A stretch of 64,000 bases of DNA from Paraburkholderia caffeinilytica (GTDB lineage: Bacteria > Pseudomonadota > Gammaproteobacteria > Burkholderiales > Burkholderiaceae): the NCBI RefSeq assembly GCF_003368325.1, contig NZ_CP031466.1:3100001-3164000 (forward strand), in the 5' to 3' direction. Positions 31,197 to 41,139 of this stretch are shown in pieces (the first letter of the stretch is position 1; each line of letters starts with the position of its first letter). The translations under genes were made by a program, and so were the position numbers. The notes under the pieces were generated by a model. That model saw only the letters and a list, made by a program, of their open reading frames with translations, was not told the DNA's origin and did not search any database.

Positions 31197-31997
31197 TCAG
31201 CTCAGATCGTTCTGATAGTAATACCCGGTTGTGACATACCAACCACGGCGCACCTCAACCGGCCGGTCTCCGTATGTATAGGAGACGCGCTCGACCGAAA
31301 GCAGCGGAAAACCCGCCGGCACATGCAGCAGATCGGCGACCGTTGGATCAGCCGCGACCGCACGGATCTTTTCCGTTGCGCGGATCATGCGGGTCCCGAA
31401 TTCCGTCTCGAACATCGCGTAGAGGGGACCTTTATACTCCGACAGCCGCTCGAGCGTGAGCCCACGGAACACCGCGCCGGGCAACCAGATTTCGTCGAGC
31501 ACGGTGACTTCACCGTCGAACTGCAGCAAGCGCTTGATCAACACCACCGGATCGGCGGGTTTGAGGTCGAGTTGCCGGGCGATGTCCGCCGAAGCACGCA
31601 AACGCCGGCATTCAAGCAGGCGGCTGACGTGCGGATGTTCCGCCCCGTCATCGGCCAGTAATCTGAGGAAGCGAAACTGGGCGCGGTCTTCATTGTGCGT
31701 TGCAACAAAAGTACCCTTGCCCTGGCGGCGCACCAGCAGGTTGTCGGCGGCAAGCTCGTCGATCGCTTTGCGCACCGTTCCCTGGCTGACCTTGTATCTT
31801 GCCGCCAATTCAACTTCACTAGGAATGATCTCGCCAGGCTTCCATTCGCCAGTTTCGAGGCTCTGCGTAATCAAGCCCTTGATCTGCTGATACAAAGGGC
31901 TGAAAGTGGGCGACGTGGCGGGCGCGGCAGCGGATACACCCTCGCCCGCGGCCCCATGGCCGTTCGGATTCGCGGTGTTCGCCTGGTTCGAAGTCAT
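31197..31997 (-). CDS. GntR/HutC-family transcriptional regulator
   Basis: A protein of 266 residues. A disordered N-terminus of about 30 residues is followed by a winged helix (about 33-100: PLYQQIKGLI, IIPSEVELAARYKVSQGTVRKAIDEL, VRRQGKGTFVA). The rest is a UTRA effector domain (about 110-255) with VLDEIWLPGAVF and SVERVSYTYGDRPVEVRRGWY. UTRA domains bind small acids, sugars or similar metabolites. It lies between the sdh operon and mdh and is divergent from mdh. A perfect 18-bp palindrome in the gap is the likely operator. It plausibly adjusts TCA genes to a dicarboxylate signal, which is inference. Confidence 0.9.
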   Translation of the reverse strand: MTSNQANTANPNGHGAAGEGVSAAAPATSPTFSPLYQQIKGLITQSLETGEWKPGEIIPSEVELAARYKVSQGTVRKAIDELAADNLLVRRQGKGTFVATHNEDRAQFRFLRLLADDGAEHPHVSRLLECRRLRASADIARQLDLKPADPVVLIKRLLQFDGEVTVLDEIWLPGAVFRGLTLERLSEYKGPLYAMFETEFGTRMIRATEKIRAVAADPTVADLLHVPAGFPLLSVERVSYTYGDRPVEVRRGWYVTTGYYYQNDLS

Positions 31998-32053
31998 CCG
32001 CGCATTTCATCATAAAGGGCCGGGCCGCGTCTAGGATTTTCCCCTCAACAGAT

Positions 32054-32071
32054 ATGTCTTATATAAGACAT
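32054..32071. promoter_or_regulatory. Candidate GntR operator (18-bp perfect palindrome)
   Basis: ATGTCTTATATAAGACAT is a perfect palindrome 57 bases upstream of gntR and 10 bases upstream of the mdh -35 box. Its GTCT...AGAC arms resemble half-sites of HutC-type GntR repressors. It is placed to control gntR and mdh together. Confidence 0.7.
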
Positions 32072-32080
32072 AAGATAATG

Positions 32081-32109
32081 TTGACTTTGTGTCTGACGGC
32101 TCCTACACT
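32081..32109 (+). promoter_or_regulatory. Sigma-70 promoter for mdh
   Basis: TTGACT (32081-32086), a spacer of exactly 17 bases, and TACACT (32104-32109). This is the best sigma-70-like promoter on this strand before mdh. It implies an untranslated leader of roughly 385 bases. Confidence 0.7.
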
Positions 32110-32501
32110 CCTTGTCGAGCAAGGGTTTGCGGGTTTTTGAGCGGCTGTTTTGCACGATGCAATGCAGCGCGGTAGCGCACCGGCAGCCACTCTGCACCAT
32201 GCTGTTCCCACGCAGTCCAGGTTTCGATTCGCCGCCATTCGTTGGTCAGACGCTTGCCGAAACGCGCTGTTTGCAGGAGCCCGCACCGTGCAGCGGCTAC
32301 CCGGCGCCAACCTGCCCCAACCCCGCTCGGCAATACAGGTTTCCGGCATGGCGGTCTTGCCGCAGCACGCCGCACAGCCTCGGCATATTCCGAGGCCGTA
32401 CGCGAACAGTGAATTCCGCCGTGTTTCACAACGCTTCGCTGAACGCGCATATAGAATGGCGTTTTCCCTAGCGTCTAACGCATCGTCCTGGAGATTTCTC
32501 A
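32110..32501 (+). other. Long mdh leader, no gene found
   Basis: 392 bases between the promoter and the mdh start. Short frames on both strands show no family likeness. A perfect 7-bp stem with a 6-base loop lies at 32377-32396. It could be a structured 5' UTR, or could hold a second promoter near mdh or a small RNA. I could not match it to any known riboswitch. Confidence 0.5.
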
Positions 32502-33485
32502 ATGGCTAAGCCCGCAAAGCGCGTTGCCGTCACCGGCGCCGCAGGTCAAATCGCTTACTCCCTGCTGTTCCGCATCGCCAATGGCGATCTGCTCGGCAAG
32601 GATCAGCCGGTTATCCTGCAACTGCTCGACCTGCCGCAAGCGCAAGGCGCCGTCAAAGGCGTCGTGATGGAACTGGATGATTGCGCATTCCCGCTGCTGT
32701 CGGGCGTCGTGATCACGGACGACCCGAAGGTCGCATTCAAGGATGCAGACGTGGCCCTGCTGGTCGGCGCCCGCCCGCGTTCGAAAGGCATGGAGCGCAA
32801 GGACCTGCTGTCGGCAAACGCCGAAATCTTCACGGTTCAGGGCAAGGCGCTGAACGAAGTCGCGAGCCGCGACGTGAAGGTGCTGGTGGTCGGCAACCCG
32901 GCCAACACCAACGCCTACATCGCCATGAAGTCGGCGCCGGATCTGCCGAAGAAAAACTTCACCGCCATGCTGCGCCTCGACCACAACCGCGCGCTGTCGC
33001 AACTGGCCGCCAAGTCGGGCAAGCCGGTCGCTTCGATCGAAAAGCTGGCTGTGTGGGGCAACCACTCGCCGACCATGTACCCGGATTTCCGCGTCGCCAC
33101 GGCTGAAGGTCAAGACCTGACCAAGCTGATCAACGACGAAGAATGGAACCGCAACGAGTTCATCCCGACCGTCGGCAAGCGCGGCGCAGCGATCATCGAA
33201 GCGCGCGGCCTGTCGTCGGCAGCGTCGGCAGCTAACGCCGCGATCGACCACGTGCGCGACTGGGTGCTCGGCACGAACGGCAAGTGGGTCACGATGGGTA
33301 TCCCGTCGGACGGCTCGTATGGCATTCCGGAAGACATCATCTACGGTGTGCCGGTTACGTGCGAAAACGGCGAGTACAAGCGCGTTGAAGGTCTGGCCAT
33401 CGACGCGTTCTCGCGCGAAAAGATGGACGGCACGCTGAACGAACTGCTGGAGGAGCGCGAAGGCGTTCAACACCTGCTCGGCTAA
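32502..33485 (+). CDS. mdh: Malate dehydrogenase
   Basis: Interconverts malate and oxaloacetate with NAD; 327 residues, the lactate-dehydrogenase-like group II form. [23 protein letters not shown] is the NAD fold, [18 protein letters not shown] carries substrate-binding arginines, and [27 protein letters not shown] and [14 protein letters not shown] complete the active site with the catalytic His. GGAG lies upstream of ATG 32502. It is the first gene of the plus-strand TCA group. Confidence 0.97.
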
Positions 33486-33500
33486 GCCCCGATGCAGACG

Positions 33501-33631
33501 AACCGGAACTCGTGAGAAAACGCCGGGCCGCCCCAAGTCTTTCGCTCCGCAAGAAGTCCCCTTGGGGGCTTGGCGCAAAGCGGCAGGTCTGGGGCGCTCT
33601 CAGGCTCTATCGCGGCGAGTTCCGGTTTTTT
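33501..33631 (+). ncRNA. Structured element and terminator after mdh
   Basis: Perfect 12-base outer arms (33501-33512 AACCGGAACTCG and 33616-33627) close a 103-base insert, and a six-T run ends at 33631. Inside, CCCCAAG (33531-33537) pairs with CTTGGGG (33561-33567), extended by TCTT/AAGA, leaving AGTCCC bulged. More small stems follow. An ordinary terminator would not need such a large, internally folded loop. It may be a 3'-UTR small RNA or a copy of a dispersed Burkholderiales repeat. I recall similar AAGTCCCCTTGGGG strings elsewhere in these genomes but cannot confirm it. Confidence 0.55.
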
Positions 33632-33800
33632 ACGTGCGAATGCTGGTACGTGCCATGAAATTGCGGTTCACGTCGCAATTTGTCGTGCCAGTATTCACCT
33701 CTGATTCGAACGCGCTTTGCCTCATGGCTCGCTGATCGCCACGCAGAACGCGTCCGAATCCGATTGACCCACCCGACCACCCAGAATCCTGACGCCGAAG

Positions 33801-34817
33801 ATGCGCGCCCTCACACCCGCCGAAGTGCTGTTTGACGGCGAAGTGCCGCCCGCTGTGCTGCCTGCCTGCGATCACTACGCCGGCAGCGAGAAGCTGATGC
33901 TGAAATCGCTCGCGGTGCAGCAACAGCTCGGCCCGGTGTTCGACATCACGCTCGATTGCGAAGACGGCGCGCAGGTTGGCCGCGAAGCCGAACACGCGGA
34001 ACTGGTTGCGTCGCTGCTGGGCAGCGAGCATGACCGCTTCGGCCGCGTCGGCGTGCGGATCCACGACTTCGATCACGCGCACTGGCGTGACGATGTCCGT
34101 CTCATTCTGCGCGCGGCAAAGCGCGCGCCCGCTTACATCACACTGCCGAAAATCCGCAACGTCCCCGATGCAGCCGAAATGGTCGCGTTCATCGAAGCGA
34201 CGCGGCGTGAGCTCGGCATTACGCAGCCGGTACCTGTGCAACTGCTGGTCGAAACGCACGGCGCGTTGACGCGCGTATTCGATCTGGCCGCGCTCCCCGG
34301 CGTCGAGGCGCTGAGCTTCGGCCTGATGGACTTCGTTTCCGCGCATGACGGCGCGATTCCCGATACGGCCATGCGCTCGCCCGGTCAGTTCGATCACCCG
34401 CTGGTGCGGCGCGCGAAGCTTGAAATTTCGGCGGCCTGCCATGCGTATGGCAAGGTGCCGTCGCACAACGTCAGCACTGAAGTACGCGACATGAGCGTGG
34501 TGGCAAACGACGCGGCACGCGCCCGCAACGAGTTCGGCTACACGCGCATGTGGAGCATTCACCCGGCGCAGATCGCAGCGATCGTCGCTGCATTTGCACC
34601 GCGCGACGAAGAAATCGTCACCGCCACCGAGATTCTGCTGGCCGCACAGTCCGCGCAATGGGGGCCCACGCGTTATCACGACACGCTGCACGACCGGGCC
34701 AGCTATCGCTATTACTGGTCGGTGCTGCGTCGCGCGCAGTCCACGGGGCGTGCCGTCCCGCAAGACGCCGCGCCGCTCTTCACGAAAGTGGGCACTAACG
34801 GGCAAGCCGCATCATGA
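33801..34817 (+). CDS. HpcH/HpaI aldolase / citrate lyase beta-like protein
   Basis: A 338-residue TIM-barrel lyase of the CitE/malyl-CoA lyase superfamily. [30 protein letters not shown] (metal Glu/Asp), [40 protein letters not shown] (second metal Glu) and [13 protein letters not shown] are conserved. Members cleave (S)-malyl-, citramalyl- or methylmalyl-CoA, or act as thioesterases. The substrate cannot be assigned. The gene lies between mdh and a 2-methylcitrate synthase-like gene, so a C4/C5 acyl-CoA or citramalate-type substrate is plausible. Its stop overlaps a small downstream frame (ATGA). Confidence 0.85.
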   Translation: MRALTPAEVLFDGEVPPAVLPACDHYAGSEKLMLKSLAVQQQLGPVFDITLDCEDGAQVGREAEHAELVASLLGSEHDRFGRVGVRIHDFDHAHWRDDVRLILRAAKRAPAYITLPKIRNVPDAAEMVAFIEATRRELGITQPVPVQLLVETHGALTRVFDLAALPGVEALSFGLMDFVSAHDGAIPDTAMRSPGQFDHPLVRRAKLEISAACHAYGKVPSHNVSTEVRDMSVVANDAARARNEFGYTRMWSIHPAQIAAIVAAFAPRDEEIVTATEILLAAQSAQWGPTRYHDTLHDRASYRYYWSVLRRAQSTGRAVPQDAAPLFTKVGTNGQAAS

Positions 34818-34993
34818 GCGCGACGGTCAACGCAGCGGCCGGCGCGGTGACGCTGGACGGCCCTCGGGCGTGCCACCGAGCAATGGAGCCGGAGCAGCGC
34901 CTGCGGCAGCGGCAGGCGAGCGCAGAGCGCGCGTTTCAAGCCACGGTCCGAGCAGAAGTAATGAGCAGGCACAAGGGAGATTGCGGGACATGA
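34814..34993 (+). CDS. Possible small protein overlapping both neighbours
   Basis: A 59-codon frame whose ATG overlaps the stop of the lyase gene (ATGA) and whose TGA overlaps the start of the synthase gene (ATGA). The product would be basic, Ala/Arg/Gln-rich ([20 protein letters not shown] at the start), without signal peptide or known domain. It fills the 172-base gap exactly, which favours a coupling role, but high-GC DNA makes chance frames common. It may be a translated linker only. Confidence 0.35.
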   Translation: MSATVNAAAGAVTLDGPRACHRAMEPEQRLRQRQASAERAFQATVRAEVMSRHKGDCGT

Positions 34994-36177
34994 GCGAGAC
35001 GACGCAAACCGCCGGTGCACAAGGCGAGAACGAATCTAAAAGCGCCTTCAAACCGAAGAAATCCGTCGCCCTGTCCGGCGTGACGGCCGGCAACACCGCA
35101 CTCTGCACCGTCGGCAAGACCGGCAACGATCTGCACTACCGCGGCTACGACATTCTCGACATCGCGACCACATGCGAATTCGAAGAGATCGCGTATCTGC
35201 TGGTCCACGAAAAGCTGCCGACGCAGGCCGAACTCACCGCCTACAAGACGAAGCTCAAGGCCTTGCGCGGCCTGCCCGCGAACGTCAAAGCCGCGCTGGA
35301 ATGGATTCCGGCCGCAGCTCACCCGATGGACGTGATGCGCACCGGCGTGTCGGTGCTCGGCACGGTGCTGCCGGAGAAGGACGACCACAACCTGCCGGGC
35401 GCACGCGACATCGCCGACAAGCTGATGGCTTCGCTCGGTTCGATGCTGCTGTACTGGTACCACTACTCGCACAACGGCAAGCGCATCGAAGTCGAAACCG
35501 ACGACGACTCGATCGGCGGCCACTTCCTGCATCTGCTGCATGGCGTGGAGCCGTCGAAGGCGTGGGTCGATGCGATGCATGTGTCGCTGAACCTGTACGC
35601 CGAGCACGAATTCAACGCCTCGACGTTCACCGGCCGCGTGATCGCGGGCACGGGATCGGACATCTACTCGGCGATCACCGGTGCGATCGGTGCGCTGCGC
35701 GGCCCGAAGCACGGCGGCGCCAACGAAGTCGCATTCGAGATCCAGTCGCGCTATCAGACGCCGGATGAAGCGGAAGCCGATATCCGCAGGCGCGTCGAAA
35801 ACAAGGAAGTGGTGATCGGTTTCGGTCACCCGGTGTACACGATTTCGGACCCGCGCAACAAGGTCATCAAGGAAGTCGCGAAGAAGCTCTCGAAGGAAGC
35901 GGGCAACCTGAAACTGTTCAACATCGCCGAGCGACTTGAAACAGTGATGGCAGATGTGAAAAAGATGTTTCCAAATCTCGACTGGTTCAGCGCGGTTTCG
36001 TATCACATGATGGGTGTGCCGACGGCGATGTTCACGCCGCTGTTCGTGATCTCCCGCACGGCAGGCTGGAGTGCGCACATCATCGAGCAACGGATCGACA
36101 ACAAGATCATCCGTCCGAGCGCGAATTACACCGGTCCCGAGAATTTGAAGTACGTGCCGCTAAATAGGAGAAAATAG
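34990..36177 (+). CDS. prpC: 2-methylcitrate synthase / citrate synthase II
   Basis: A 395-residue citrate-synthase-fold enzyme without the N-terminal beta domain of Glt[20 protein letters not shown] is the PrpC-type start, [21 protein letters not shown] and [14 protein letters not shown] follow, and [28 protein letters not shown] gives catalytic His and Asp with the PVYT of methylcitrate synthases. It condenses propionyl-CoA with oxaloacetate, with some activity on acetyl-CoA in the family. GGGAG precedes ATG 34990. prpD lies further downstream. Confidence 0.9.
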   Translation: MSETTQTAGAQGENESKSAFKPKKSVALSGVTAGNTALCTVGKTGNDLHYRGYDILDIATTCEFEEIAYLLVHEKLPTQAELTAYKTKLKALRGLPANVKAALEWIPAAAHPMDVMRTGVSVLGTVLPEKDDHNLPGARDIADKLMASLGSMLLYWYHYSHNGKRIEVETDDDSIGGHFLHLLHGVEPSKAWVDAMHVSLNLYAEHEFNASTFTGRVIAGTGSDIYSAITGAIGALRGPKHGGANEVAFEIQSRYQTPDEAEADIRRRVENKEVVIGFGHPVYTISDPRNKVIKEVAKKLSKEAGNLKLFNIAERLETVMADVKKMFPNLDWFSAVSYHMMGVPTAMFTPLFVISRTAGWSAHIIEQRIDNKIIRPSANYTGPENLKYVPLNRRK

Positions 36178-36282
36178 CGGTCGCTGTGCGCTTTCAGAGC
36201 GCGTGCAGTTCAACCCTCGCGGTTGCCAGGACCGGTAGCCCGCGTACTGTTCAACTGAAACTAGATAGAAAGGTTCTCCTCC

Positions 36283-36780
36283 ATGAATAAGCTGTTGATT
36301 GCCGCCGTAATCGGCGCTTTGTCCACGACGATGCTGACCGTTGCGACGGACGCCGCTGCACAAACCACCACCGCGCCGGCTGCCAAGGCTGTGCCGAAGA
36401 AGCCGCAACCGAAGCGCCTGATCAAGCGCAAGCCGAATCCGGCCAAGGAAGCGAAGGTCGATCCGGTACCGGAAGGCTCGGAAAAGTGGTCGTGCAACGA
36501 AGGTCTGGCATTCGACCTGAAGGGCGACATGAAGCGTGACCAGATCGTCACGGTTCACTGGGCGAACAAAAACTACAATCTGCCGCGCGAAGCGACCACC
36601 ACGGGCGCAGACCGTTTCCACGATGCAGCAACGGGTATGGACCTGGTCGTGATCCCGACGAAGGCGATGTTGTTCTCGGATAAGGACAGCTCGCGTCTGG
36701 CCGACGAGTGCAAGACGGCAGCCATGCAGCAAGGCGCACCGGCTCCGACGCAATCGAACGCGATCAACAAAACCAACTAA
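36283..36780 (+). CDS. Exported small protein with MliC-like (lysozyme-inhibitor) fold
   Basis: 165 residues with a signal peptide (about 1-26, ending DAAAQ), a Lys/Pro-rich linker (30-60) and a globular part. [53 protein letters not shown] and [10 protein letters not shown] are visible. Two cysteines (in WSC and DEC) can form one disulfide, and the layout resembles MliC-type inhibitors of c-type lysozyme, periplasmic or membrane bound. The match is by pattern, not search. It lies between prpC and prpD, an odd place for an envelope protein. Confidence 0.6.
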   Translation: MNKLLIAAVIGALSTTMLTVATDAAAQTTTAPAAKAVPKKPQPKRLIKRKPNPAKEAKVDPVPEGSEKWSCNEGLAFDLKGDMKRDQIVTVHWANKNYNLPREATTTGADRFHDAATGMDLVVIPTKAMLFSDKDSSRLADECKTAAMQQGAPAPTQSNAINKTN

Positions 36781-36805
36781 TCCGTTACATCAGGAAAGCA
36801 ACCCG

Positions 36806-38257
36806 ATGTCCGCTCCGATTTCCAACGTGCGACCCGACCCGGACCCAGTCCTGGTCGATATCGTCGATTACGTCCTGGATTTCCCGATCGACAGCACGCC
36901 CGCGCTGGACACCGCGCGTAACTGCCTGCTCGACACGCTCGGTTGCGGACTCGAGGCGCTCACCTACCCGGCCTGCACCAAGCTGATGGGACCAATCGTG
37001 CCGGGCACGATCGTCCCCAACGGCGCGAAGGTGCCGGGCACGTCGTTCCAGCTGGACCCGGTTCAGGCCGCCTTCAACATCGGCGCAATGATCCGCTGGC
37101 TGGACTTCAACGACACCTGGCTTGCAGCGGAATGGGGCCATCCGTCGGATAACCTCGGCGGAATCCTGGCAACAGCCGACTGGCTCTCGCGCAGCGCCAT
37201 CGCGGCGGGCAAACAGCCGCTGACGATGAAAGACGTGTTGATCGCCATGATCAAGGCGCACGAAATTCAAGGCTGCATCGCGCTCGAGAATTCGTTCAAC
37301 AAAGTCGGGCTCGATCATGTGCTGCTGGTGAAGCTGGCGTCGACCGCCGTGGTCGGCCAACTGATCGGTTTGACGCGCGATGAGCTGATCAACGCGGTTT
37401 CGCAGGCGTTTGTCGATGGACACGCGCTGCGCACGTATCGTCACGCGCCGAATACCGGCTCGCGCAAATCGTGGGCCGCGGGTGACGCGACGTCGCGCGC
37501 CGTGCGGCTCGCGCTGATCGCGAAGACTGGCGAGATGGGCTATCCGTCGGTGCTGAGTGCGAAGACGTGGGGCTTTTACGACGTGCTGTTCAAAGGCAAT
37601 GCGTTCAAATTCCAGCGTCCGTACGGCTCGTACGTGATGGAAAACGTGCTGTTCAAGATCTCGTTTCCCGCCGAGTTCCACGCCCAGACGGCGGTGGAAG
37701 CGGCGATGACGCTGCATGCGCAACTCAACGCTGCAGGCAAGCGCGTCGAGGACATCAAAAAGATCACGATCCGCACTCACGAAGCCGCGATCCGCATCAT
37801 CGACAAGAAAGGCCCGCTGAACAATCCGGCCGACCGCGATCATTGCATTCAGTACATGATCGCCGTGCCGTTGATCCGTGGTCGCCTGACGGCCGCGGAC
37901 TATGAAGATTCGATCGCGCAGGACGCGCGTATCGATGTGCTGCGCGCCAGAATGGAATGTGTCGAAGACGCGCAGTTCACGAAGGATTACCACGATCCGG
38001 AGAAGCGTTCGATCGCCAATGCACTGACGATCGAATTCAACGATGGGTCGACGTTCGACGAAGTTGTAGTCGAATACCCGATCGGTCATAAGCGTCGTCG
38101 CGAAGACGGGATTCCGTTGCTGGTCGAGAAGTTCAAGACCAACCTCGCGCGCCGCTTTCCGGTCAAGCAACAACTGGCGATTCTCGACGTGTCGCTCGAT
38201 CAGGCAAGGCTCGAAGCCATGCCGGTCAATGAATACGTCGATCTTTACGTCATCTAG
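36806..38257 (+). CDS. prpD: 2-methylcitrate dehydratase
   Basis: A 483-residue protein of the MmgE/PrpD family, the same length as the E. coli enzyme. [56 protein letters not shown] (catalytic region), GKTG-like [17 protein letters not shown] and the C-terminal [16 protein letters not shown] are typical. It dehydrates 2-methylcitrate to methylaconitate and may show some aconitase activity. AGGAAAG precedes ATG 36806. It is 45 bases upstream of acnA, which could supply the rehydration step. prpB, acnD and prpF are not in the window. Confidence 0.94.
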   Translation: MSAPISNVRPDPDPVLVDIVDYVLDFPIDSTPALDTARNCLLDTLGCGLEALTYPACTKLMGPIVPGTIVPNGAKVPGTSFQLDPVQAAFNIGAMIRWLDFNDTWLAAEWGHPSDNLGGILATADWLSRSAIAAGKQPLTMKDVLIAMIKAHEIQGCIALENSFNKVGLDHVLLVKLASTAVVGQLIGLTRDELINAVSQAFVDGHALRTYRHAPNTGSRKSWAAGDATSRAVRLALIAKTGEMGYPSVLSAKTWGFYDVLFKGNAFKFQRPYGSYVMENVLFKISFPAEFHAQTAVEAAMTLHAQLNAAGKRVEDIKKITIRTHEAAIRIIDKKGPLNNPADRDHCIQYMIAVPLIRGRLTAADYEDSIAQDARIDVLRARMECVEDAQFTKDYHDPEKRSIANALTIEFNDGSTFDEVVVEYPIGHKRRREDGIPLLVEKFKTNLARRFPVKQQLAILDVSLDQARLEAMPVNEYVDLYVI

Positions 38258-38302
38258 TTAAGTCAAGTACTGTAGTTCCGCGATCAAACCAAGGAAAACA
38301 CC

Positions 38303-41020
38303 ATGGCCCACAACCTCCACAAAACGCTCAAGGAATTCGACAGCGGTTCCGGCAAAGGCAAGTTCTACTCCCTGCCGCAACTCGGCAAGGCACTGAACAT
38401 CAAGATCGACCGCCTGCCGGTTTCGATCCGTATCGTGCTGGAATCGGTGCTGCGTAACTACGACGGCAAGAAGATCGCCGAAGAACACATCGAGCAACTC
38501 GCGAACTGGAAGCCGACCGCAGCGCGCGTCGACGAAATCCCGTTCGTCGTGTCGCGCGTCGTGCTGCAAGACTTCACCGGCGTGCCGCTGCTCGCCGACA
38601 TCGCTGCGATGCGCGGTGTCGCACAGCGCGTCGGCAAGAACCCGAAGTCGATCGAACCGCTGGTCCCGGTTGATCTGGTGGTCGACCACTCGGTGCAGAT
38701 CGATCACTTCCGTGAAAAGAATGCGCTCGACCTGAACATGAAACTGGAATTCCAGCGCAACAACGAGCGCTACCAGTTCATGAAGTGGGGCATGCAGGCA
38801 TTCGACACGTTCAAGGTCGTGCCGCCGGGCGTGGGTATCGTTCACCAGGTGAACCTGGAATACCTCGCACGCGGCGTGCACAAGAAGGCCGAAGGCGCTG
38901 ACACGGTGTACTACCCGGATTCGCTGGTCGGCACCGACAGCCACACCACCATGATCAACGGTATCGGTGTGGTGGGCTGGGGCGTGGGCGGTATCGAAGC
39001 TGAAGCCGGCATGCTCGGCCAGCCGGTGTACTTCCTGACGCCGGACGTGGTGGGCGTCGAACTGAAGGGCAAGCTGCGCGAAGGCCTGACGGCGACCGAC
39101 CTGGTCCTGACCGTGACCGAACTGCTGCGCAAGGAAAAGGTTGTCGGCAAGTTCGTCGAGTTCTTCGGCGAAGGCACGAAGTCGCTGTCGCTGCCGGATC
39201 GCGCAACGATCGGCAACATGGCGCCGGAATACGGCGCAACCATGGGCTTCTTCCCGGTCGACGAAAAAACCATCGACTACTTCAAGGGCACGGGCCGCAC
39301 CGACGCGGAAATCTCCGCCTTCGAAAACTACTTCAAGGCGCAGGGTCTGTTCGGTATTCCGAAGGCTGGCCAGATCGACTACACCAAGGTCGTCACGCTG
39401 GACCTCGGCACGGTGACGCCGTCGCTGGCAGGTCCGAAGCGCCCGCAAGACCGCATCGAAATCGGTCACGTGAAATCGACCTTCAGCGACCTGTTCTCGA
39501 AGCCGGTAGCGGAAAACGGCTTTGCGAAGAAGTCGGAAGACCTCGAAGCGCAATACACGACGAGCAACGGCGTCGACGTGAAGAACGGCGACATCCTGAT
39601 CGCTGCCATCACGTCGTGCACGAACACGTCGAACCCGAGCGTGCTGCTGGCTGCCGGTCTGCTGGCGAAGAAGGCCGTGGAAGCCGGCCTGACGGTCGCT
39701 CCGCACATCAAGACCTCGCTGGCGCCGGGATCGCGCATCGTCACGGAATACCTGACGAAGACCGACTTGATGAAGTACCTCGACAAGCTCGGTTTCACGC
39801 TGGCCGCTTACGGTTGCACGACCTGTATCGGTAACGCGGGCGACCTGACGCCGGAACTGAACGAAGCGATCACGAAGAACGACATCGTCGCGGCAGCGGT
39901 TCTGTCGGGCAACCGTAACTTCGAAGCGCGTATTCACCCGAACATCCGCGCGAACTTCCTGGCCTCGCCGCCGCTGGTTGTGGCTTACGCGATCGCCGGC
40001 AACATCACGCGCGACCTGATGACCGAACCGGTCGGCAAGGGCAAGGGCGGCAAGGACATCTACCTGGGCGACATCTGGCCGACCAGCGAAGAAGTCAACG
40101 ACCTGCTCAAGTTCGCGCTGGACGCAGACGCGTTCCGCAAGAACTACTCGTCGCTGACCAAGAAGGGCGATCTGTGGAGCAAGATCGAAGGCGAAGAAGG
40201 TCAAGTCTACGACTGGCCGACGTCGACCTACATCGCTGAGCCGCCGTTCTTCGGCAAGGACTTCTCGATGCAGCCGGCAGACAGCATCGCCGCCGTGAAG
40301 AACGCGCGCGCGCTGGGCATCTTCGGTGACTCGGTCACGACCGACCACATCAGCCCGGCTGGCTCGATCAAGGAAGACTCGCCGGCAGGCAAGTGGCTGA
40401 AGGCAAACGGCGTGCAGAAGGCCGACTTCAACAGCTACGGCTCGCGCCGCGGCAACCACGACGTGATGATGCGCGGCACGTTCGCGAACGTCCGGATCAA
40501 GAACCTGATGATCCCGGCGAAGGCAGACGGCACGCGCGTGGAAGGCGGCCTGACGATTCACCAGCCGAGCGGCGAACAGGAGTCGATCTATGACGCAGCG
40601 ATGAAGTACATCGATGCCGGCACACCGACCGTCGTGTTTGCAGGTGAAGAGTACGGTACGGGTTCGTCGCGTGACTGGGCTGCGAAGGGTACGCAACTGC
40701 TGGGCGTGAAGGCTGTGGTCGCACGCAGCTTCGAGCGGATCCACCGTTCGAACCTGGTCGGCATGGGCGTGTTGCCGCTGCAATTCAAGGGCTCGGATAG
40801 CGTGCAATCGCTCGGCATCACCGGCGAAGAAACGTTCGACGTCGAAGGCCTGGGCGACGACTTCAAGCCGCAACAGGAAGTGACGCTGGTGATTCGCGGC
40901 AAGGACGGCAAGGAGAAGCGCGTGCAGGTTCTGCTGCGTATCGATACGCCGATCGAAGTCGACTACTACAAGCACGGCGGCATTCTGCCGTTCGTGCTGC
41001 GTTCGCTGCTGGCTGCTTAA
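38303..41020 (+). CDS. acnA: Aconitate hydratase A
   Basis: A 905-residue monomeric aconitase of the AcnA/IRP type. [59 protein letters not shown] and [13 protein letters not shown] (three [4Fe-4S] cysteines), and [17 protein letters not shown] in the C-terminal swivel domain are all intact. It interconverts citrate and isocitrate and can rehydrate methylaconitate. AAGGA precedes the ATG. It ends the plus-strand TCA/methylcitrate group and is followed by a strong terminator. Confidence 0.97.
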   Translation: MAHNLHKTLKEFDSGSGKGKFYSLPQLGKALNIKIDRLPVSIRIVLESVLRNYDGKKIAEEHIEQLANWKPTAARVDEIPFVVSRVVLQDFTGVPLLADIAAMRGVAQRVGKNPKSIEPLVPVDLVVDHSVQIDHFREKNALDLNMKLEFQRNNERYQFMKWGMQAFDTFKVVPPGVGIVHQVNLEYLARGVHKKAEGADTVYYPDSLVGTDSHTTMINGIGVVGWGVGGIEAEAGMLGQPVYFLTPDVVGVELKGKLREGLTATDLVLTVTELLRKEKVVGKFVEFFGEGTKSLSLPDRATIGNMAPEYGATMGFFPVDEKTIDYFKGTGRTDAEISAFENYFKAQGLFGIPKAGQIDYTKVVTLDLGTVTPSLAGPKRPQDRIEIGHVKSTFSDLFSKPVAENGFAKKSEDLEAQYTTSNGVDVKNGDILIAAITSCTNTSNPSVLLAAGLLAKKAVEAGLTVAPHIKTSLAPGSRIVTEYLTKTDLMKYLDKLGFTLAAYGCTTCIGNAGDLTPELNEAITKNDIVAAAVLSGNRNFEARIHPNIRANFLASPPLVVAYAIAGNITRDLMTEPVGKGKGGKDIYLGDIWPTSEEVNDLLKFALDADAFRKNYSSLTKKGDLWSKIEGEEGQVYDWPTSTYIAEPPFFGKDFSMQPADSIAAVKNARALGIFGDSVTTDHISPAGSIKEDSPAGKWLKANGVQKADFNSYGSRRGNHDVMMRGTFANVRIKNLMIPAKADGTRVEGGLTIHQPSGEQESIYDAAMKYIDAGTPTVVFAGEEYGTGSSRDWAAKGTQLLGVKAVVARSFERIHRSNLVGMGVLPLQFKGSDSVQSLGITGEETFDVEGLGDDFKPQQEVTLVIRGKDGKEKRVQVLLRIDTPIEVDYYKHGGILPFVLRSLLAA

Positions 41021-41097
41021 GGTATTCGCTTACGCATGCAGTAACTGCGCGCTGTTTTGCAGGGGCTGCGTCCTGTGGAGGGCGCAGCCGACTTTGG

Positions 41098-41125
41098 AAG
41101 CCCGGCTTTTGGCCGGGCTTTTTTT
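41098..41125 (+). terminator. Terminator after acnA
   Basis: A perfect 9-bp stem AAGCCCGGC (41098-41106) / GCCGGGCTT (41112-41120), 5-base loop, then a run of seven T ending at 41125. A second GC-rich hairpin (about 41064-41089) precedes it. Confidence 0.92.
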
Positions 41126-41139
41126 ATGGCTCGTTGTTT

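Noticed and set aside
32059..32509. Short frames on both strands of the mdh leader
   Set aside because: Cys/Arg-rich sequences without ribosome sites or motifs; treated as non-coding leader.
38258..40975. Minus-strand open frame of about 900 codons opposite acnA
   Set aside because: Shadow of acnA: Val/Arg/His-rich, no domain, and acnA is certain.
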